Shown piece after piece: positions 17,400-26,664 of a stretch of 64,000 nucleotides of DNA. Under the pieces are notes generated by a model. It was not told the origin of the DNA, searched no databases, and saw only the letters and a list, made by a program, of their open reading frames with translations. This DNA comes from GCA-003244245 sp050700355 (GTDB lineage: Bacteria > Actinomycetota > Actinomycetes > Mycobacteriales > Pseudonocardiaceae): the NCBI GenBank assembly GCA_050700355.1, contig JBOHHE010000100.1, positions 12,879-76,878 of the forward strand, given 5' to 3'. Every line of letters starts with the position of its first letter. The first letter of the stretch is position 1. The translations under genes were made by a program, and so were the position numbers.

Positions 17400-19037
17400 T
17401 TAGAACGGAGGCGGGTCGAGATCCGGGTTGTACTCGGCTTCGACCTCACTTTGGGGAGCGTTGATTTCGGGGGCGTGGGTTTTGATCAGGTGGTCGTGGC
17501 GGCAGCCGGCGTAGAGGTTGTGCTCGCTGGTGTCGCCCTCGGGCCAGGGGATGGTGTGGTCCAGATCGGCGGTGGCGGCGCGTTGACCGCAGATCGGGTT
17601 GCGGCAGTACACGTCGCGGGCGCGGACGAAATCAGCGAGTCCGGTTGGTGAGGTGTAGGTGGTGCGGCCGTAGTCAAGCAGGGTGCCCGAGGCGGGATCG
17701 GTGAGCAGCCGGCGCCAGGTTCCTTCGGCGGCGATCTCGCGGGCCAGCGCGGCGGGGATGGGTCCGTGCCCGACCAGTTCCCCGGGGTGCTCGTCGAGTC
17801 CGAGCAGCATGGTGATCGGCACGATCACCGAGATCAGCGGTTTGCCCGGCCCAGCTGTGCCGCGCCCAGCGCCGCAGCGGTGCCCACCCCGGCTGGTCCC
17901 CCCGCGATCTGCCGGATCGGCAGGACTGGCTGACGGCGCCCCGGGCTCGGTGTGTGGGGGTTCGGCGGTGTCTGTCTGGTGCTCGGTGTCCCCGGTGCTG
18001 GTGTCTGTGGTGCTGGAGCAGGTGCCCTCGGAGGGAGTCTCGCAGCAGCCGTCGTCGACGCTGTCACCGTTGGCGCAGTCGCAGTCGGGGTCGGCGCAGT
18101 CGTCGGTGGCTGCGCAGCGTCGCCCGGTGAGCAGATCGACGAGCAGATCCACCCGGCGCGCGTCCATCCCCCGGGGGTCGTCTGCGCCCAGTCCGCGGGC
18201 GAGGTGGCACAGCCGCTGATACGCCGCGCTGGCATCTGGGGCGGAGAGCAGTGCCCACAGCGTGGCCATGCCCGTCTCCTCCGGGGACACCACGACGCGG
18301 CGGTCTTTACGTCGCTGCTGGTGGCGGGCTGCCGCACCGTCGGGGTCGATCGCCAGGACCGCTCGGGTCAGCGCGGCCCGTAACTGGGATCGGGTCTGGG
18401 TCGTGGCGCGGGGCAGTACCCGGGCTTCCAGCGCGCCGCGCTGCTCGGGGGTGAGCAGGTAGCTGGTCTCGGTGATCGCCCGGACCTTGAGCACATCCAG
18501 CGTCCCGGCCTCCCACGCCGCCAGGGTGGCGGGCAGATCCTGCACCAGGGTCTGGGCCATCATTAGCCGGTCCAGCGCCGCGCTGCGGGAGAGCCGCAGC
18601 GCCAAGCCCACCTCGTCGGAGGCATAGTTACTGCACGCCACGGGCACATCCGAGCGAGTCGGCTGGGAATAGTTCTCCGGGCGACGGCGAGCGAACTCCG
18701 CCAACAACCCCGCCTGGCGCGCCCCGGCCCAGGACACCACCCGATCGAACGCCACGATGCCCTCGATCAGATCGGCATCCGAAAGCGCCGCGGGCACCGC
18801 CGCACCCTGCTCCAACTCCAACGCCAACCACCCCGAGGGCACACCCGCCGACCACGGCACAGGCGCCGGCTCGGACTCCCACGGTGGCGGTAGTGCGCCG
18901 ACGGGAGCCCCGGCGTCCAACGCGTCCACGATCCGGGCGTACTCAGCCAGCACCTGCTCGACCGGAACCTGCTCGACGGGGACGTCCTCCAGCGCAGCGG
19001 GAGACACCTCCAGCAGGTCCAGCAGGCCGTCGAACAT
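17400..19037 (-). CDS. 13E12-repeat family HNH endonuclease (DUF222 plus HNH)
   Basis: A 545-aa protein. The N-terminal DUF222 region (VVSWAGARQAGLLAEFARRR, EVGLALRLSRSAALDRLMMA) is followed by a low-complexity acidic spacer rich in Cys, Thr and Asp (residues about 310-395) and a C-terminal HNH domain (DVYCRNPICGQRAATADLDHTIPWPEGDTSEHNLYAGCRHDHLIKTH), with paired Cys and the D-H of the nuclease core. This family is multicopy in mycobacteria and relatives; its role is unknown. The start ATG at 19037 sits inside a LexA box and 7 bases from a TATAAT, so the message is probably leaderless. dnaE2 follows. Confidence 0.9.
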   Translation of the reverse strand: MFDGLLDLLEVSPAALEDVPVEQVPVEQVLAEYARIVDALDAGAPVGALPPPWESEPAPVPWSAGVPSGWLALELEQGAAVPAALSDADLIEGIVAFDRVVSWAGARQAGLLAEFARRRPENYSQPTRSDVPVACSNYASDEVGLALRLSRSAALDRLMMAQTLVQDLPATLAAWEAGTLDVLKVRAITETSYLLTPEQRGALEARVLPRATTQTRSQLRAALTRAVLAIDPDGAAARHQQRRKDRRVVVSPEETGMATLWALLSAPDASAAYQRLCHLARGLGADDPRGMDARRVDLLVDLLTGRRCAATDDCADPDCDCANGDSVDDGCCETPSEGTCSSTTDTSTGDTEHQTDTAEPPHTEPGAPSASPADPADRGGTSRGGHRCGAGRGTAGPGKPLISVIVPITMLLGLDEHPGELVGHGPIPAALAREIAAEGTWRRLLTDPASGTLLDYGRTTYTSPTGLADFVRARDVYCRNPICGQRAATADLDHTIPWPEGDTSEHNLYAGCRHDHLIKTHAPEINAPQSEVEAEYNPDLDPPPF

Positions 19038-19045
19038 GTGTTCGA
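19030..19045 (-). promoter_or_regulatory. LexA operator (SOS box), consensus palindrome
   Basis: TCGAAC-ATGT-GTTCGA matches the actinobacterial LexA consensus (TCGAAC-N4-GTTCGA) in all 12 defined positions. It overlaps both the end of the -10 element and the HNH start codon, so LexA binding would block transcription start. It predicts DNA-damage induction of the HNH gene and dnaE2. Confidence 0.85.
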
Positions 19046-19050
19046 TTATA
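19045..19050 (-). promoter_or_regulatory. Perfect -10 element (TATAAT), leaderless start
   Basis: On the minus strand TATAAT is followed by 7 bases and then the HNH ATG at 19037, the geometry of a leaderless mRNA. No Shine-Dalgarno fits. The -35 is not clear (TAGTTT-like). Confidence 0.6.
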
Positions 19051-19072
19051 GCAGAGGGTTCCGGCGAAACTA

Positions 19073-19690
19073 CTAAAGGCTCAGTTCACGGTGAGTGACC
19101 CACAACACCTCTACCAGTTGTCCAGAAGAGCGCCGACCGGGAAGACATGGATGAGACCAATCATCACAACCCTGGCGTGGCAGGCCCACCTGCTCCGCAC
19201 CAGTCAAGGAGACGCCAGTCTGGGCACGCTGCGGGACGAGTTGGGCAAGAGGCTTCCCCGCAGCAGGGTCACCGCGCCGCTGCTTCACCGGACTCCAGTC
19301 CTCCTTACACGGTCGGTGCAGCGTGGCGTCGATAAATGAGTCCATCCTGGACCAGGCGGCCGGCAGGGTCATACCCTCGGGCGCCAGCACGCCCGCAACC
19401 CAGAACGCTGCGTCGATGCGGACCCGGCCCTGACAATCGGCGGTCCAGAACCACAGATGCGTGGTGGCCTGCGGCAGCGTGTCGGGGAGGATCGGCATGC
19501 TCTGAGCTATATCGGTGATCACCGGAAGGGTGGCGAGCGGATAGTCTTGGCGCCAGCTGTGTTCGTCGTCAGCGAGCCGGAGCCGGTGGTCTGCTTCCAG
19601 AACTCGAAGCCCGCATCGAACTCGGCCCGCTTCCCCCGCCCGGTCGTTGCAGGTGTGTCCGGGTGGGTACCAGACGAGATCGACCGGCAC
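19073..19690 (-). CDS. Hypothetical protein, doubtful or decayed
   Basis: A GTG-started open frame of 205 codons. The N-terminal two thirds read plausibly (LVWYPPGHTCNDR, ATLPVITDIAQSMPILPDTL, HLWFWTADCQGRVRIDAAFWVAGVLA), while the last ~60 residues turn Arg/Gly/Gln-rich and lose protein-like pattern, as if a frameshift has occurred after about residue 130. An alternative minus frame (19519-19710) encodes AEFDAGFEFWKQTT, overlapping the same N-terminal region. The family is unknown. It may be a degraded gene between the SOS locus and the pknG operon. Confidence 0.35.
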   Translation of the reverse strand: MPVDLVWYPPGHTCNDRAGEAGRVRCGLRVLEADHRLRLADDEHSWRQDYPLATLPVITDIAQSMPILPDTLPQATTHLWFWTADCQGRVRIDAAFWVAGVLAPEGMTLPAAWSRMDSFIDATLHRPCKEDWSPVKQRRGDPAAGKPLAQLVPQRAQTGVSLTGAEQVGLPRQGCDDWSHPCLPGRRSSGQLVEVLWVTHRELSL

Positions 19691-20258
19691 AGCATCACGG
19701 CGTAGCGCAATCCCCAGAGCCCACAGCTCTCAAGGTCAGCGCGGTCCTCGCCTGTGCAAAGATCTCAGCAGATCATCGCGATCAGCAGCGAGGTCAAAGC
19801 CGTCGTCCGGCTCGTGCTGATGCGGACCTTTTCCACACGTTACTGAACGACATCAGACCCAACTCCGTCCTCTCTACCAGGACCCTTGCTTCGAAATACG
19901 GAAGACCACTACCCGCGCTGGTATGGAACTCGACGCACGGAGGACACTTCAGAGCCCGCTTTCATCTCTCAGAGCAGCGCGCAGCACCCCCAACTCGACT
20001 GCGGACCCGGCTGGCGGGGGGCACTCGCCGCAGACGGTGCTGTCGCTGGAACGCATCCGGCCGTCGGCGTGCTCACGGAAAAGTCGATACCCCCGTGAAC
20101 GTGGCGGACCGGAACTACGTCCATGAGTTCACAGGACCGTATCGGCCCATCGCCGGCACCACGAGAGGACAGGGCAACCATGGGCATTGTCCGCACATCC
20201 GCCTATTGCGCGGTCCGCACTCACCAGCCGGCCCCGGCCGCCCGCACCGAGGACGAGC
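19691..20258. other. Gene-free stretch upstream of the signalling operon
   Basis: About 570 bases without a convincing gene: several short frames on both strands lack ribosome sites or coding pattern. It must hold the promoter of the sigma-factor-led operon, but no clear -35/-10 pair could be chosen by eye. Confidence 0.5.
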
Positions 20259-20903
20259 ATGTCCATGCCTGCCGACGACGGTGACGACGCAGCGCGCTTC
20301 ACGCGGGCCTACGGGTGCTCACCCGAGCAAGTACTCGACTGGCTGCTGCACAACGGTTACCGGATCACCCACGGGAACCGCAATGCCGCCGAGGATCTGG
20401 CCCAGGACACCTTCGAGCGGCTGCTCAAAGCCACGCCCACGGTCGTTCCATCAGCACCGAAAGCATACATCCTGCGAATCCAGACGAACCTGTTCATCGA
20501 TCAACGACGGCGGAACAAGGCAGTTCGACGAGGAAACGATAACCGCTCCCACCCGCTGCATGAAGCTCCGGAACCGGTGGTGCTGATGCCTGGTCCGGAG
20601 GCGCTGGCCCTGATGGAGGAAACCCGAATTTCGGTGCTGGAGGCCATCAAGAAACTTCCCCAGCGCGAGCAGGAGGTCGTCGAATTGGCTCTCGATTACC
20701 TATCGATGGGGCTGGACTACCGAACCAGAGACGAGATCGCGCGAATACTGAAGATACCAACAGGCACCGTAAGGAGTCGCCTGCACAACGCGATCAGAAA
20801 TCTACGGAAGTTGATCCAGCGCCCGGGGGGCGACATCCCGGGAGAGGATGCCCCAGAGAAAGGAGAAAATAATGACCGAAGAAGTCGAAGAGATCGACTT
20901 TGA
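20259..20903 (+). CDS. ECF-type RNA polymerase sigma factor
   Basis: A 214-aa protein. Sigma region 2 shows NAAEDLAQDTFERLLKA and AYILRIQTNLFIDQRRRNK; region 4 shows LPQREQEVVELALDYLSMGL and DEIARILKIPTGTVRSRLHNAIRNL, with an HTH. I chose ATG 20259 (MSMPADDG) because GAGGA precedes it; the open frame extends to 20187. No zinc-finger anti-sigma follows. Instead the gene overlaps by 32 bases a four-helix membrane protein that could take that role (inference). It heads the glnX-glnH-pknG cluster and may drive it or respond to it. Confidence 0.88.
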   Translation: MSMPADDGDDAARFTRAYGCSPEQVLDWLLHNGYRITHGNRNAAEDLAQDTFERLLKATPTVVPSAPKAYILRIQTNLFIDQRRRNKAVRRGNDNRSHPLHEAPEPVVLMPGPEALALMEETRISVLEAIKKLPQREQEVVELALDYLSMGLDYRTRDEIARILKIPTGTVRSRLHNAIRNLRKLIQRPGGDIPGEDAPEKGENNDRRSRRDRL

Positions 20904-22104
20904 GCACGCCGATCCGGAGCGAGTGGTGGAGCTGCTTGAGGTCATCGTGGCCCGAGACGACAATCAGGATGGCGGCGGCGAAGAGTTTCCCGAACCGGAA
21001 CTCACCGAGGCGCGGGAGCGTATCTTGTCGAAGATGCTGCGCTATCCCATCCGGCAACGACCGGAACCGGCGTCGGCCGAGCACAGGCGCAGGGAGCCTG
21101 TTGACCATACCCCTGGTGGGTTGGCAACCGCACGGCAACGAATGGCCGCTTTCTACGACCGGTGGAGATTAAGCCGAGTCAAGCGGCTTTGTTCGCCCGC
21201 TGAGCGGCTGGACCTGGCGCTCACCGGCATAGAAGTGGCCAGCTCCGCGCAGTTGGGAACCACCAGCGCCAGTGCTCGCACGCAGCTTGCGAAGCTGACA
21301 GATACCGTGCAACAACAGATCAGTAACGGCGCAGGAAGTCGACTGCGGAAGGTCAGCTACGTCAGCGCGATCTTGACCTGCGGTCTGTTGATCGCAAACT
21401 TCGCGATATTGGCTGCCGCGCTCAATGCGACATTCTCACCGGCTGTTCCGGTGTGGGGCGTGGCGAGCTCCCTCGCGCTCGCATTGCTCATAGTAGGAGT
21501 GCAGACACGGCTCGGCGCCACTGTTGGCGAACGTTTCCATAACTCGAAGGTCGGCCTGGCCTGCGCAAGCATCCTGACACTCTTGAGCGCGCTGAGCGGG
21601 GGCACTGTTTTCACCTACTACGCGACAAGTGCCGCCGCTATGCCCGCAGCGGCCCTTGCGGCCGCCTGCGTGGTGACGGCGCCATGGCTAGTCGCCCTTC
21701 TGGAACGGTCCGCGACGGCGATCGAACTGCAAGAGGTGCGAAGGCTTCGTGGTGGCTTGTGTCGACGCGATGCACGCGTGTTGCGAGCGTACCGCATCGC
21801 GCTGCGGAACATCCGTTTGGCACATCGCGTGATCAATGCCACGGAGCGCCGGCAAGCCAGACGGCCTTCGAACCACTATTTCGAGATACTCCAGGAGATG
21901 TACGCCACTCTGATGCGCGCCGACGATCGCGCACGATACACGCTGTGGCGATTCTCGCAGCCACACCTGTCACCACTTGAAAGTCTCTCGCAGACACGTG
22001 GACCCGCAGACGACATCGATTCCGGACATCGTTCTGAGCAACCGATGTACGACGAGACCTGGCGGAACTTTGAACGCCAGTTAACGGAGCGGAAAGAGCC
22101 TTGA
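20872..22104 (+). CDS. Membrane protein of signalling operon, unknown family
   Basis: A 410-aa protein. The ATG at 20872 has a strong AAAGGAGA site located inside the end of the sigma gene. An acidic N-terminal ~100 residues (EEVEEIDFEHADPERVVELLEVIVARDD) precedes about four membrane helices between residues 155 and 285 (YVSAILTCGLLIANFAILAA, GVASSLALALLIVGVQ, ILTLLSALSGGTVFTYYA, AAALAAACVVTAPWLVALL), then a basic cytosolic C-terminus of ~130 residues. The N-terminal acidic region next to a sigma gene suggests a possible anti-sigma or signalling function, but no known motif is seen. Its stop overlaps the glnX start by 4 bases. Confidence 0.8.
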   Translation: MTEEVEEIDFEHADPERVVELLEVIVARDDNQDGGGEEFPEPELTEARERILSKMLRYPIRQRPEPASAEHRRREPVDHTPGGLATARQRMAAFYDRWRLSRVKRLCSPAERLDLALTGIEVASSAQLGTTSASARTQLAKLTDTVQQQISNGAGSRLRKVSYVSAILTCGLLIANFAILAAALNATFSPAVPVWGVASSLALALLIVGVQTRLGATVGERFHNSKVGLACASILTLLSALSGGTVFTYYATSAAAMPAAALAAACVVTAPWLVALLERSATAIELQEVRRLRGGLCRRDARVLRAYRIALRNIRLAHRVINATERRQARRPSNHYFEILQEMYATLMRADDRARYTLWRFSQPHLSPLESLSQTRGPADDIDSGHRSEQPMYDETWRNFERQLTERKEP

Positions 22105-23402
22105 TTTCAACGTTGGAAGTGCGGCAGCGGCTCATCGGCGGTGGGGGCACCACCCCCGGGAAGTTTCGCATTGTCCGCAGGGCGCTGGTGCTTGTGTTGC
22201 TCGTGACCGGCGCCGTAGGCAGCTATTCCGCGACGGTCTACACCGGCGCGACCCGAGAGATCGCTGACCGGGTCGGGCCGCTGAGCACGGATGCCACCGA
22301 GCTGTACCGCTCGCTGGCTGACGCGGACGCCACCGTCGCACGCGAGTTCCTCTCCAGTGGGGCCGAGCCGGCCACCATCCGTACCCGCTATGTCGAGAAC
22401 ATTGCAGGAGCAGAAGCGATTCTGGGGCGCGCAGCCAAGCAAACCGGCAACGACAGCGTGGCTACCGACCGGATCGCCGACATCAGCGCGCAGTTGCCGA
22501 CCTACACCGGCCTGGTGGAGCAGGCCCGGGCCAACAACCGCCAGGGCTTACCAGTCGGCGTGGCATACCTGCGAGCAGTTTCGAATCTGATGCAGTCCAC
22601 GATATTGCCCGCGGCCGAACAGCTGCAGCGCGGCCAGGCGAAGCGACTGGACAAGGAATACGAACGCGCCGGAACCGTACCCGTCCTCGCGCTCCTGTTG
22701 TGCGTCACGAGCCTGGTGGGGCTCGTCTGGGCGCAGGTGGTGCTGTTCCGGCGGACGAAGCGGGTCTTCAACGTGGGCCTGCTGGCATCGACGTTGGCCG
22801 TTTTCGGTGCTCTGGCGTGGTGGATTGTCGCGAGCGCCTATTACCACAGTTATCTGGAAAACTCCCAACGACACAGCCAGTCCGTGACCGATGCGCTGGG
22901 GCCTGCGCAGATTGCTGCGCTGCAGGCCCGCACGAACGAAAGCCTCACGCTCGTGGCCCGTGACGGTGGCGCGACAGGTGAAAAGAACTTCTCCGCACAG
23001 GCGCAACACCTCGCCCGCGACGATGGTGCCGGCGGCGCGCTCGGCGCGGCCCGGATGCTTGCCTCGGACGATGAGGGCCGGATGCTGGTGGAGACTGCGC
23101 TCGTCGAGACCCGCGTCTACCTGAAGGCATATGAGCATGTCCGTCAGCTCGACTTGGATGGAAGGCACACCGAGGCAGTGGCGGCCGCGGTCGGCGCAGA
23201 TGCCCCGAGCGCCGCGGCATTCGGCAAGCTGGACGCCGCGCTCGGTGAGGCCGTCAAATACGAGCGAGCGCAGTTCATCGACGATCTGACGCGGGCCCGG
23301 AGCTGGCTGGAAGGCCTGCTCGTGGGTACCGCCCTGCTCGCGCTCGCCGCAGTGCTGGGCGCGGTGTGGGGAATCGGCCAACGGCTGAAGGAGTATCCAT
23401 GA
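22101..23402 (+). CDS. glnX: GlnX-like membrane sensor protein
   Basis: A 433-aa protein, near the length of mycobacterial GlnX (Rv0412c type). It has an N-terminal helix (ALVLVLLVTGAVGSYSATV), an extracellular helical bundle (~55-190), paired central helices (VPVLALLLCVTSLVGLVWAQ; NVGLLASTLAVFGALAWWIVA), a second extracytoplasmic domain (~255-390) and a final helix (LLVGTALLALAAVLGAVW). This four-helix, two-sensor-domain layout matches GlnX, which in mycobacteria relays the GlnH amino-acid signal to PknG. TTG start at 22101 overlapping the preceding stop. It is coupled to glnH through ATGA. Confidence 0.85.
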   Translation: MISTLEVRQRLIGGGGTTPGKFRIVRRALVLVLLVTGAVGSYSATVYTGATREIADRVGPLSTDATELYRSLADADATVAREFLSSGAEPATIRTRYVENIAGAEAILGRAAKQTGNDSVATDRIADISAQLPTYTGLVEQARANNRQGLPVGVAYLRAVSNLMQSTILPAAEQLQRGQAKRLDKEYERAGTVPVLALLLCVTSLVGLVWAQVVLFRRTKRVFNVGLLASTLAVFGALAWWIVASAYYHSYLENSQRHSQSVTDALGPAQIAALQARTNESLTLVARDGGATGEKNFSAQAQHLARDDGAGGALGAARMLASDDEGRMLVETALVETRVYLKAYEHVRQLDLDGRHTEAVAAAVGADAPSAAAFGKLDAALGEAVKYERAQFIDDLTRARSWLEGLLVGTALLALAAVLGAVWGIGQRLKEYP

Positions 23403-24421
23403 TCACTCGTGCCGGTCGTACGGCATGCCTCGTGGCAGCTCTGGCCTTCCCCGCAGCCGCCTGCCAGGGATCAGTTGCGGCACCGGAGGTGCCCGTCAGC
23501 GCCTCACCCTCGGTCGTGAACCAACCTGCCCAGCAACCACCGGCCCAGCAGCAGCCGACTCTACGGCAACCCGATCAACAGCAACCCAGCCCATCGTGCG
23601 ATCGACGGGCCAGTCTGCGCCCGCTGGACCCGCTGCCCGAACCCGGTCTGATGCCACCGGGTTCGACGATGGCCCGCATCGTCGAACGGGGGCGGCTGAT
23701 CGCCGGTGTGGATCAGAACACTTACCTGTTCGGCTTCCGCAACCCGCTCGGGGGACAGCTGGAGGGATTCGACACAGACATCGTCCACGACCTGGCGGAA
23801 GCCATCCTCGGTGACCGGGACAAGGTGGAGTACAAGGTGGTCTTCGTCTCCGACCGGGTCCGGGTCGTCGAGGAAGGAACGGTGGACCTGGTGGTCAGTA
23901 CGATGACCATCACCTGTGAGCGCCGTGAACGGGTGGAATTCTCCATCGTGTACTTCGACGCCGGACAGCGGGTCCTGGTCAACGACGGATCCACGGTAAC
24001 GGGAATCAGTGATCTCGGCGGCAAAAGGGTGTGCGCGGCGCGCGGGTCGACGTCCCTGCAGAACGTCTTTCGCGACCCCTCGCGGCCGGTCCCGGTGGGC
24101 ATGCCCAACGCGTCGGACTGCCTCGTTCTCCTCCAACTCGGAAAGGTGGACGCGATATCAACGGACGACGCACTCCTAGCCGGCTTCGCCGACCAGGATC
24201 CCCGGACCAAGATTGTCGGTGAGCGCTTCAGTTCGGAACCATATGGTATCGCCATCAGCCGCAACTCCCCTGATCTGGTTCGTTTCGTCAACGCGGTGCT
24301 GGAACAGCGGATGAGGGACGGCAGATGGCAAGCGAGCTTCGAGCGTTGGCTCACCAGGCTAGCTGGACTGGGTGAATCGGCCGGGATCCCGCAACCGCCG
24401 CAACCACGTTATCGAGACTGA
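23399..24421 (+). CDS. glnH: GlnH-type amino-acid-binding lipoprotein
   Basis: A 340-aa lipoprotein. The ATG at 23399 overlaps the glnX stop and has GAAGGAG upstream. Signal peptide with lipobox PAAAC, Cys at residue 22, then a Pro/Gln-rich linker (to ~residue 70) and a family 3 solute-binding fold: VDQNTYLFGFRNPLGGQLEGFDTDIVHDLA, STMTITCERRERVEFS, LGGKRVCAARGSTSLQN, DALLAGFADQD. In mycobacteria GlnH binds Asp/Glu and signals through GlnX to PknG. No permease or ATPase follows, which supports a sensor rather than a transport role. Confidence 0.92.
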   Translation: MITRAGRTACLVAALAFPAAACQGSVAAPEVPVSASPSVVNQPAQQPPAQQQPTLRQPDQQQPSPSCDRRASLRPLDPLPEPGLMPPGSTMARIVERGRLIAGVDQNTYLFGFRNPLGGQLEGFDTDIVHDLAEAILGDRDKVEYKVVFVSDRVRVVEEGTVDLVVSTMTITCERRERVEFSIVYFDAGQRVLVNDGSTVTGISDLGGKRVCAARGSTSLQNVFRDPSRPVPVGMPNASDCLVLLQLGKVDAISTDDALLAGFADQDPRTKIVGERFSSEPYGIAISRNSPDLVRFVNAVLEQRMRDGRWQASFERWLTRLAGLGESAGIPQPPQPRYRD

Positions 24422-24430
24422 GTAGGCGCA

Positions 24431-26653
24431 ATGACGGACTGTCCGAAACCTGACTGCGTCGGATTCATCGAGGACGACTACTGCAACCGCTGCGGCCACC
24501 GCCACGTGCTGGCCCCAGCACATTCGCTACCGACCGTGGGGCCGAGTCGATCGGTATCCAGAGGGCACTTATCGGTCCGCGGTTCATCGGGTCCCGTCTG
24601 GCCGAGTTCCCACCGTGGCGAGTTCGACGCTGGACTGATCACGCTGCCGCCGGTGTCAGCCGAAGACCCGACTGCTGCCGTGCTCGACGAACCGGAGGTT
24701 TCCGAGCGCCGACGATTCTGCGCAGACCCCGATTGCAATGCCCCAGTCGGTCGCAGCAAGAACGGCCGGCCAGGACGCGTGCACGGCTTCTGCCCGCAAT
24801 GCGGCCGGGAGTTCTCATTCAGCCCGCTGCTGGCCCCGGGTGATCTGGTCGCGGCGCAGTACGAAGTGCGAGGCGCGCTCGCGCACGGTGGACTCGGATG
24901 GATCTACCTCGCCCGGGACAACCAAGTCCCCCAATGGGTGGTTCTCAAAGGTCTGCGAGACCCGGACGTCCCCACCGGAAGGCAGGCCGCTGCCGCTGAG
25001 CTGGAAGCCCTGGCGGACGCCAACCATCCGAACATCGTCGCGGTCTACAACCGGGTCAAGCATCCGCACCCGCGGACCGGCAAGCCAATCGACTACATCG
25101 TGATGGAGTACGTGGGAGGCCGCTCGCTCAAGCAGCTTTACCAAGAACAATGGAAGCTCGGCGGTGGATTGTCCCTGGCGCAGGTGTGCGGATGCATCCT
25201 GGAGGTGTTACCCGCGCTCGGCCACCTGCACAGTCGTGGCCTGCTGTATTGCGACTTCAAACCGCACAATGTGATCGTCTCGCCGGATCGGGTACGGCTC
25301 GTCGATCTCGGCGCGGTCCGCCACGTGGACGACAAGGACAGCCCGATCTGGGGCACCCCGGGCTTTCAGGACCCGGCCATCTCGCGGCATGGACCATCGA
25401 TCGCGACCGACCTGTACGCGGTCGCGCGGACGATGGCGGTCCTCAGCTTCGAGTTCCCTGGATTCTCCCAGGAGTACCAGGCCACCCTGCCGAGCCCGGA
25501 CGAGGTCGAGGTGCTTGCCCGCCACGAGTCGTACTACCGCTTGCTGCGACGCGCGACGAACCCGGATGCCAGCCGACGTTTCGCTTCGGCGGCCGAGATG
25601 GCCGACCAGCTCGAGGCCGTCTTGCGGGAAGTTCTCGCCCGCGAGGACGGCGCTCCGCGGCCCGCGGTATCCACACTGTTCGGTCCCGAGCTGGCGGTGG
25701 TGGGCGCAGATCCCGCCACGTTCCTGACCGGGGACGGAGATACGGTCGCCGCAGCGCTGGCCCTACCGGACCGGCAGGCGGATCCCGACGACCCGCAGGC
25801 GGGGCTGCTGACCGCGGTCGGCACCATGCGCCCTGAGGAGACGCTACGGGCGCTGTCGGAAATCCCCCACCAGTCGATCGAGACGAGGCTGCGTGCGGCA
25901 CGCACCCGGATAGAACTGGGCGAGCTCGACACCGTGCGCGCCGATGTCCAGAAATTGGAAAGCGAGCAGCCCGGCGACTGGCGAGTGAGCTGGTGCCGCG
26001 CGCTTGCCGCGCTCGTTTCCGGGGAGCTTGACGAGGCCCGCGAGGGATTCGACGCGGTACTGGACGCATTCCCGGGCGAAGCGGCTCCCAAACTCGCGCT
26101 CGCGCTGTGCGCCGAGCACCGAAGCGACCACGAGACAGCCGTGCACTACTACGACATCGTCTGGCAGACCGATCGGTCTTATCTGAGTGCGGCGTTCGGG
26201 CTCGCTCGAGCACGGTTCGCCCTCGGGGATCGTGCCGGAATGACCTCGGCACTGGAATCGGTTCCGGAAAGCGCCCGTTACGGCGTCACGGCCCGGTTGT
26301 GCGCGATTCTGGGGCGGAGCCGGGCCCGCACGGAGGGGGACCCGCTCGTTGCGGACTTCTTCGAGGCCGCCGAACGGCTGAGCACCCTGGGTCTCGAGGC
26401 GGAGCGACGCGGGCGGGCTGTCGTGGAGGTGCTGGAGACTGCGCTGGCCTGGCAGCTGGCCGGACGTCCGTGGCCGGCTGACTCTCCTCCCAGAATTCCC
26501 CCTACCCTGCTCGGCTACGAGCTCACCGAGCGTGGACTGCGCGGCGGACTGGAGAAGACCTACCTGGAGCTCGCCCGCCTCGCTCCAGCAGCAATGGAGG
26601 GGATCACGCTGGTGGACAAGGCCAACGCAGTCCGGGCCCGGAGCTGGATATGA
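24431..26653 (+). CDS. pknG: Serine/threonine protein kinase PknG
   Basis: A 740-aa protein with the PknG layout. It has an N-terminal C-x4-C...C-x2-C knuckle (CPKPDCVGF...YCNRCG), a disordered linker, a rubredoxin-like Cys pair set (FCADPDCNAPVG, GFCPQCG at ~95-130), a kinase domain at ~140-400 with G-loop ALAHGGLGWIYLA, Lys in WVVLKGL, catalytic loop YCDFKPHNVIV and DLGAVR in place of DFG, then a C-terminal TPR solenoid (~440-740). The non-RD loop (no Arg before the catalytic Asp) is typical of PknG, as is independence from activation-loop phosphorylation. PknG controls central nitrogen/TCA metabolism. It lies 9 bases after glnH. Confidence 0.95.
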   Translation: MTDCPKPDCVGFIEDDYCNRCGHRHVLAPAHSLPTVGPSRSVSRGHLSVRGSSGPVWPSSHRGEFDAGLITLPPVSAEDPTAAVLDEPEVSERRRFCADPDCNAPVGRSKNGRPGRVHGFCPQCGREFSFSPLLAPGDLVAAQYEVRGALAHGGLGWIYLARDNQVPQWVVLKGLRDPDVPTGRQAAAAELEALADANHPNIVAVYNRVKHPHPRTGKPIDYIVMEYVGGRSLKQLYQEQWKLGGGLSLAQVCGCILEVLPALGHLHSRGLLYCDFKPHNVIVSPDRVRLVDLGAVRHVDDKDSPIWGTPGFQDPAISRHGPSIATDLYAVARTMAVLSFEFPGFSQEYQATLPSPDEVEVLARHESYYRLLRRATNPDASRRFASAAEMADQLEAVLREVLAREDGAPRPAVSTLFGPELAVVGADPATFLTGDGDTVAAALALPDRQADPDDPQAGLLTAVGTMRPEETLRALSEIPHQSIETRLRAARTRIELGELDTVRADVQKLESEQPGDWRVSWCRALAALVSGELDEAREGFDAVLDAFPGEAAPKLALALCAEHRSDHETAVHYYDIVWQTDRSYLSAAFGLARARFALGDRAGMTSALESVPESARYGVTARLCAILGRSRARTEGDPLVADFFEAAERLSTLGLEAERRGRAVVEVLETALAWQLAGRPWPADSPPRIPPTLLGYELTERGLRGGLEKTYLELARLAPAAMEGITLVDKANAVRARSWI

Positions 26654-26664
26654 GGAGGCCGACC

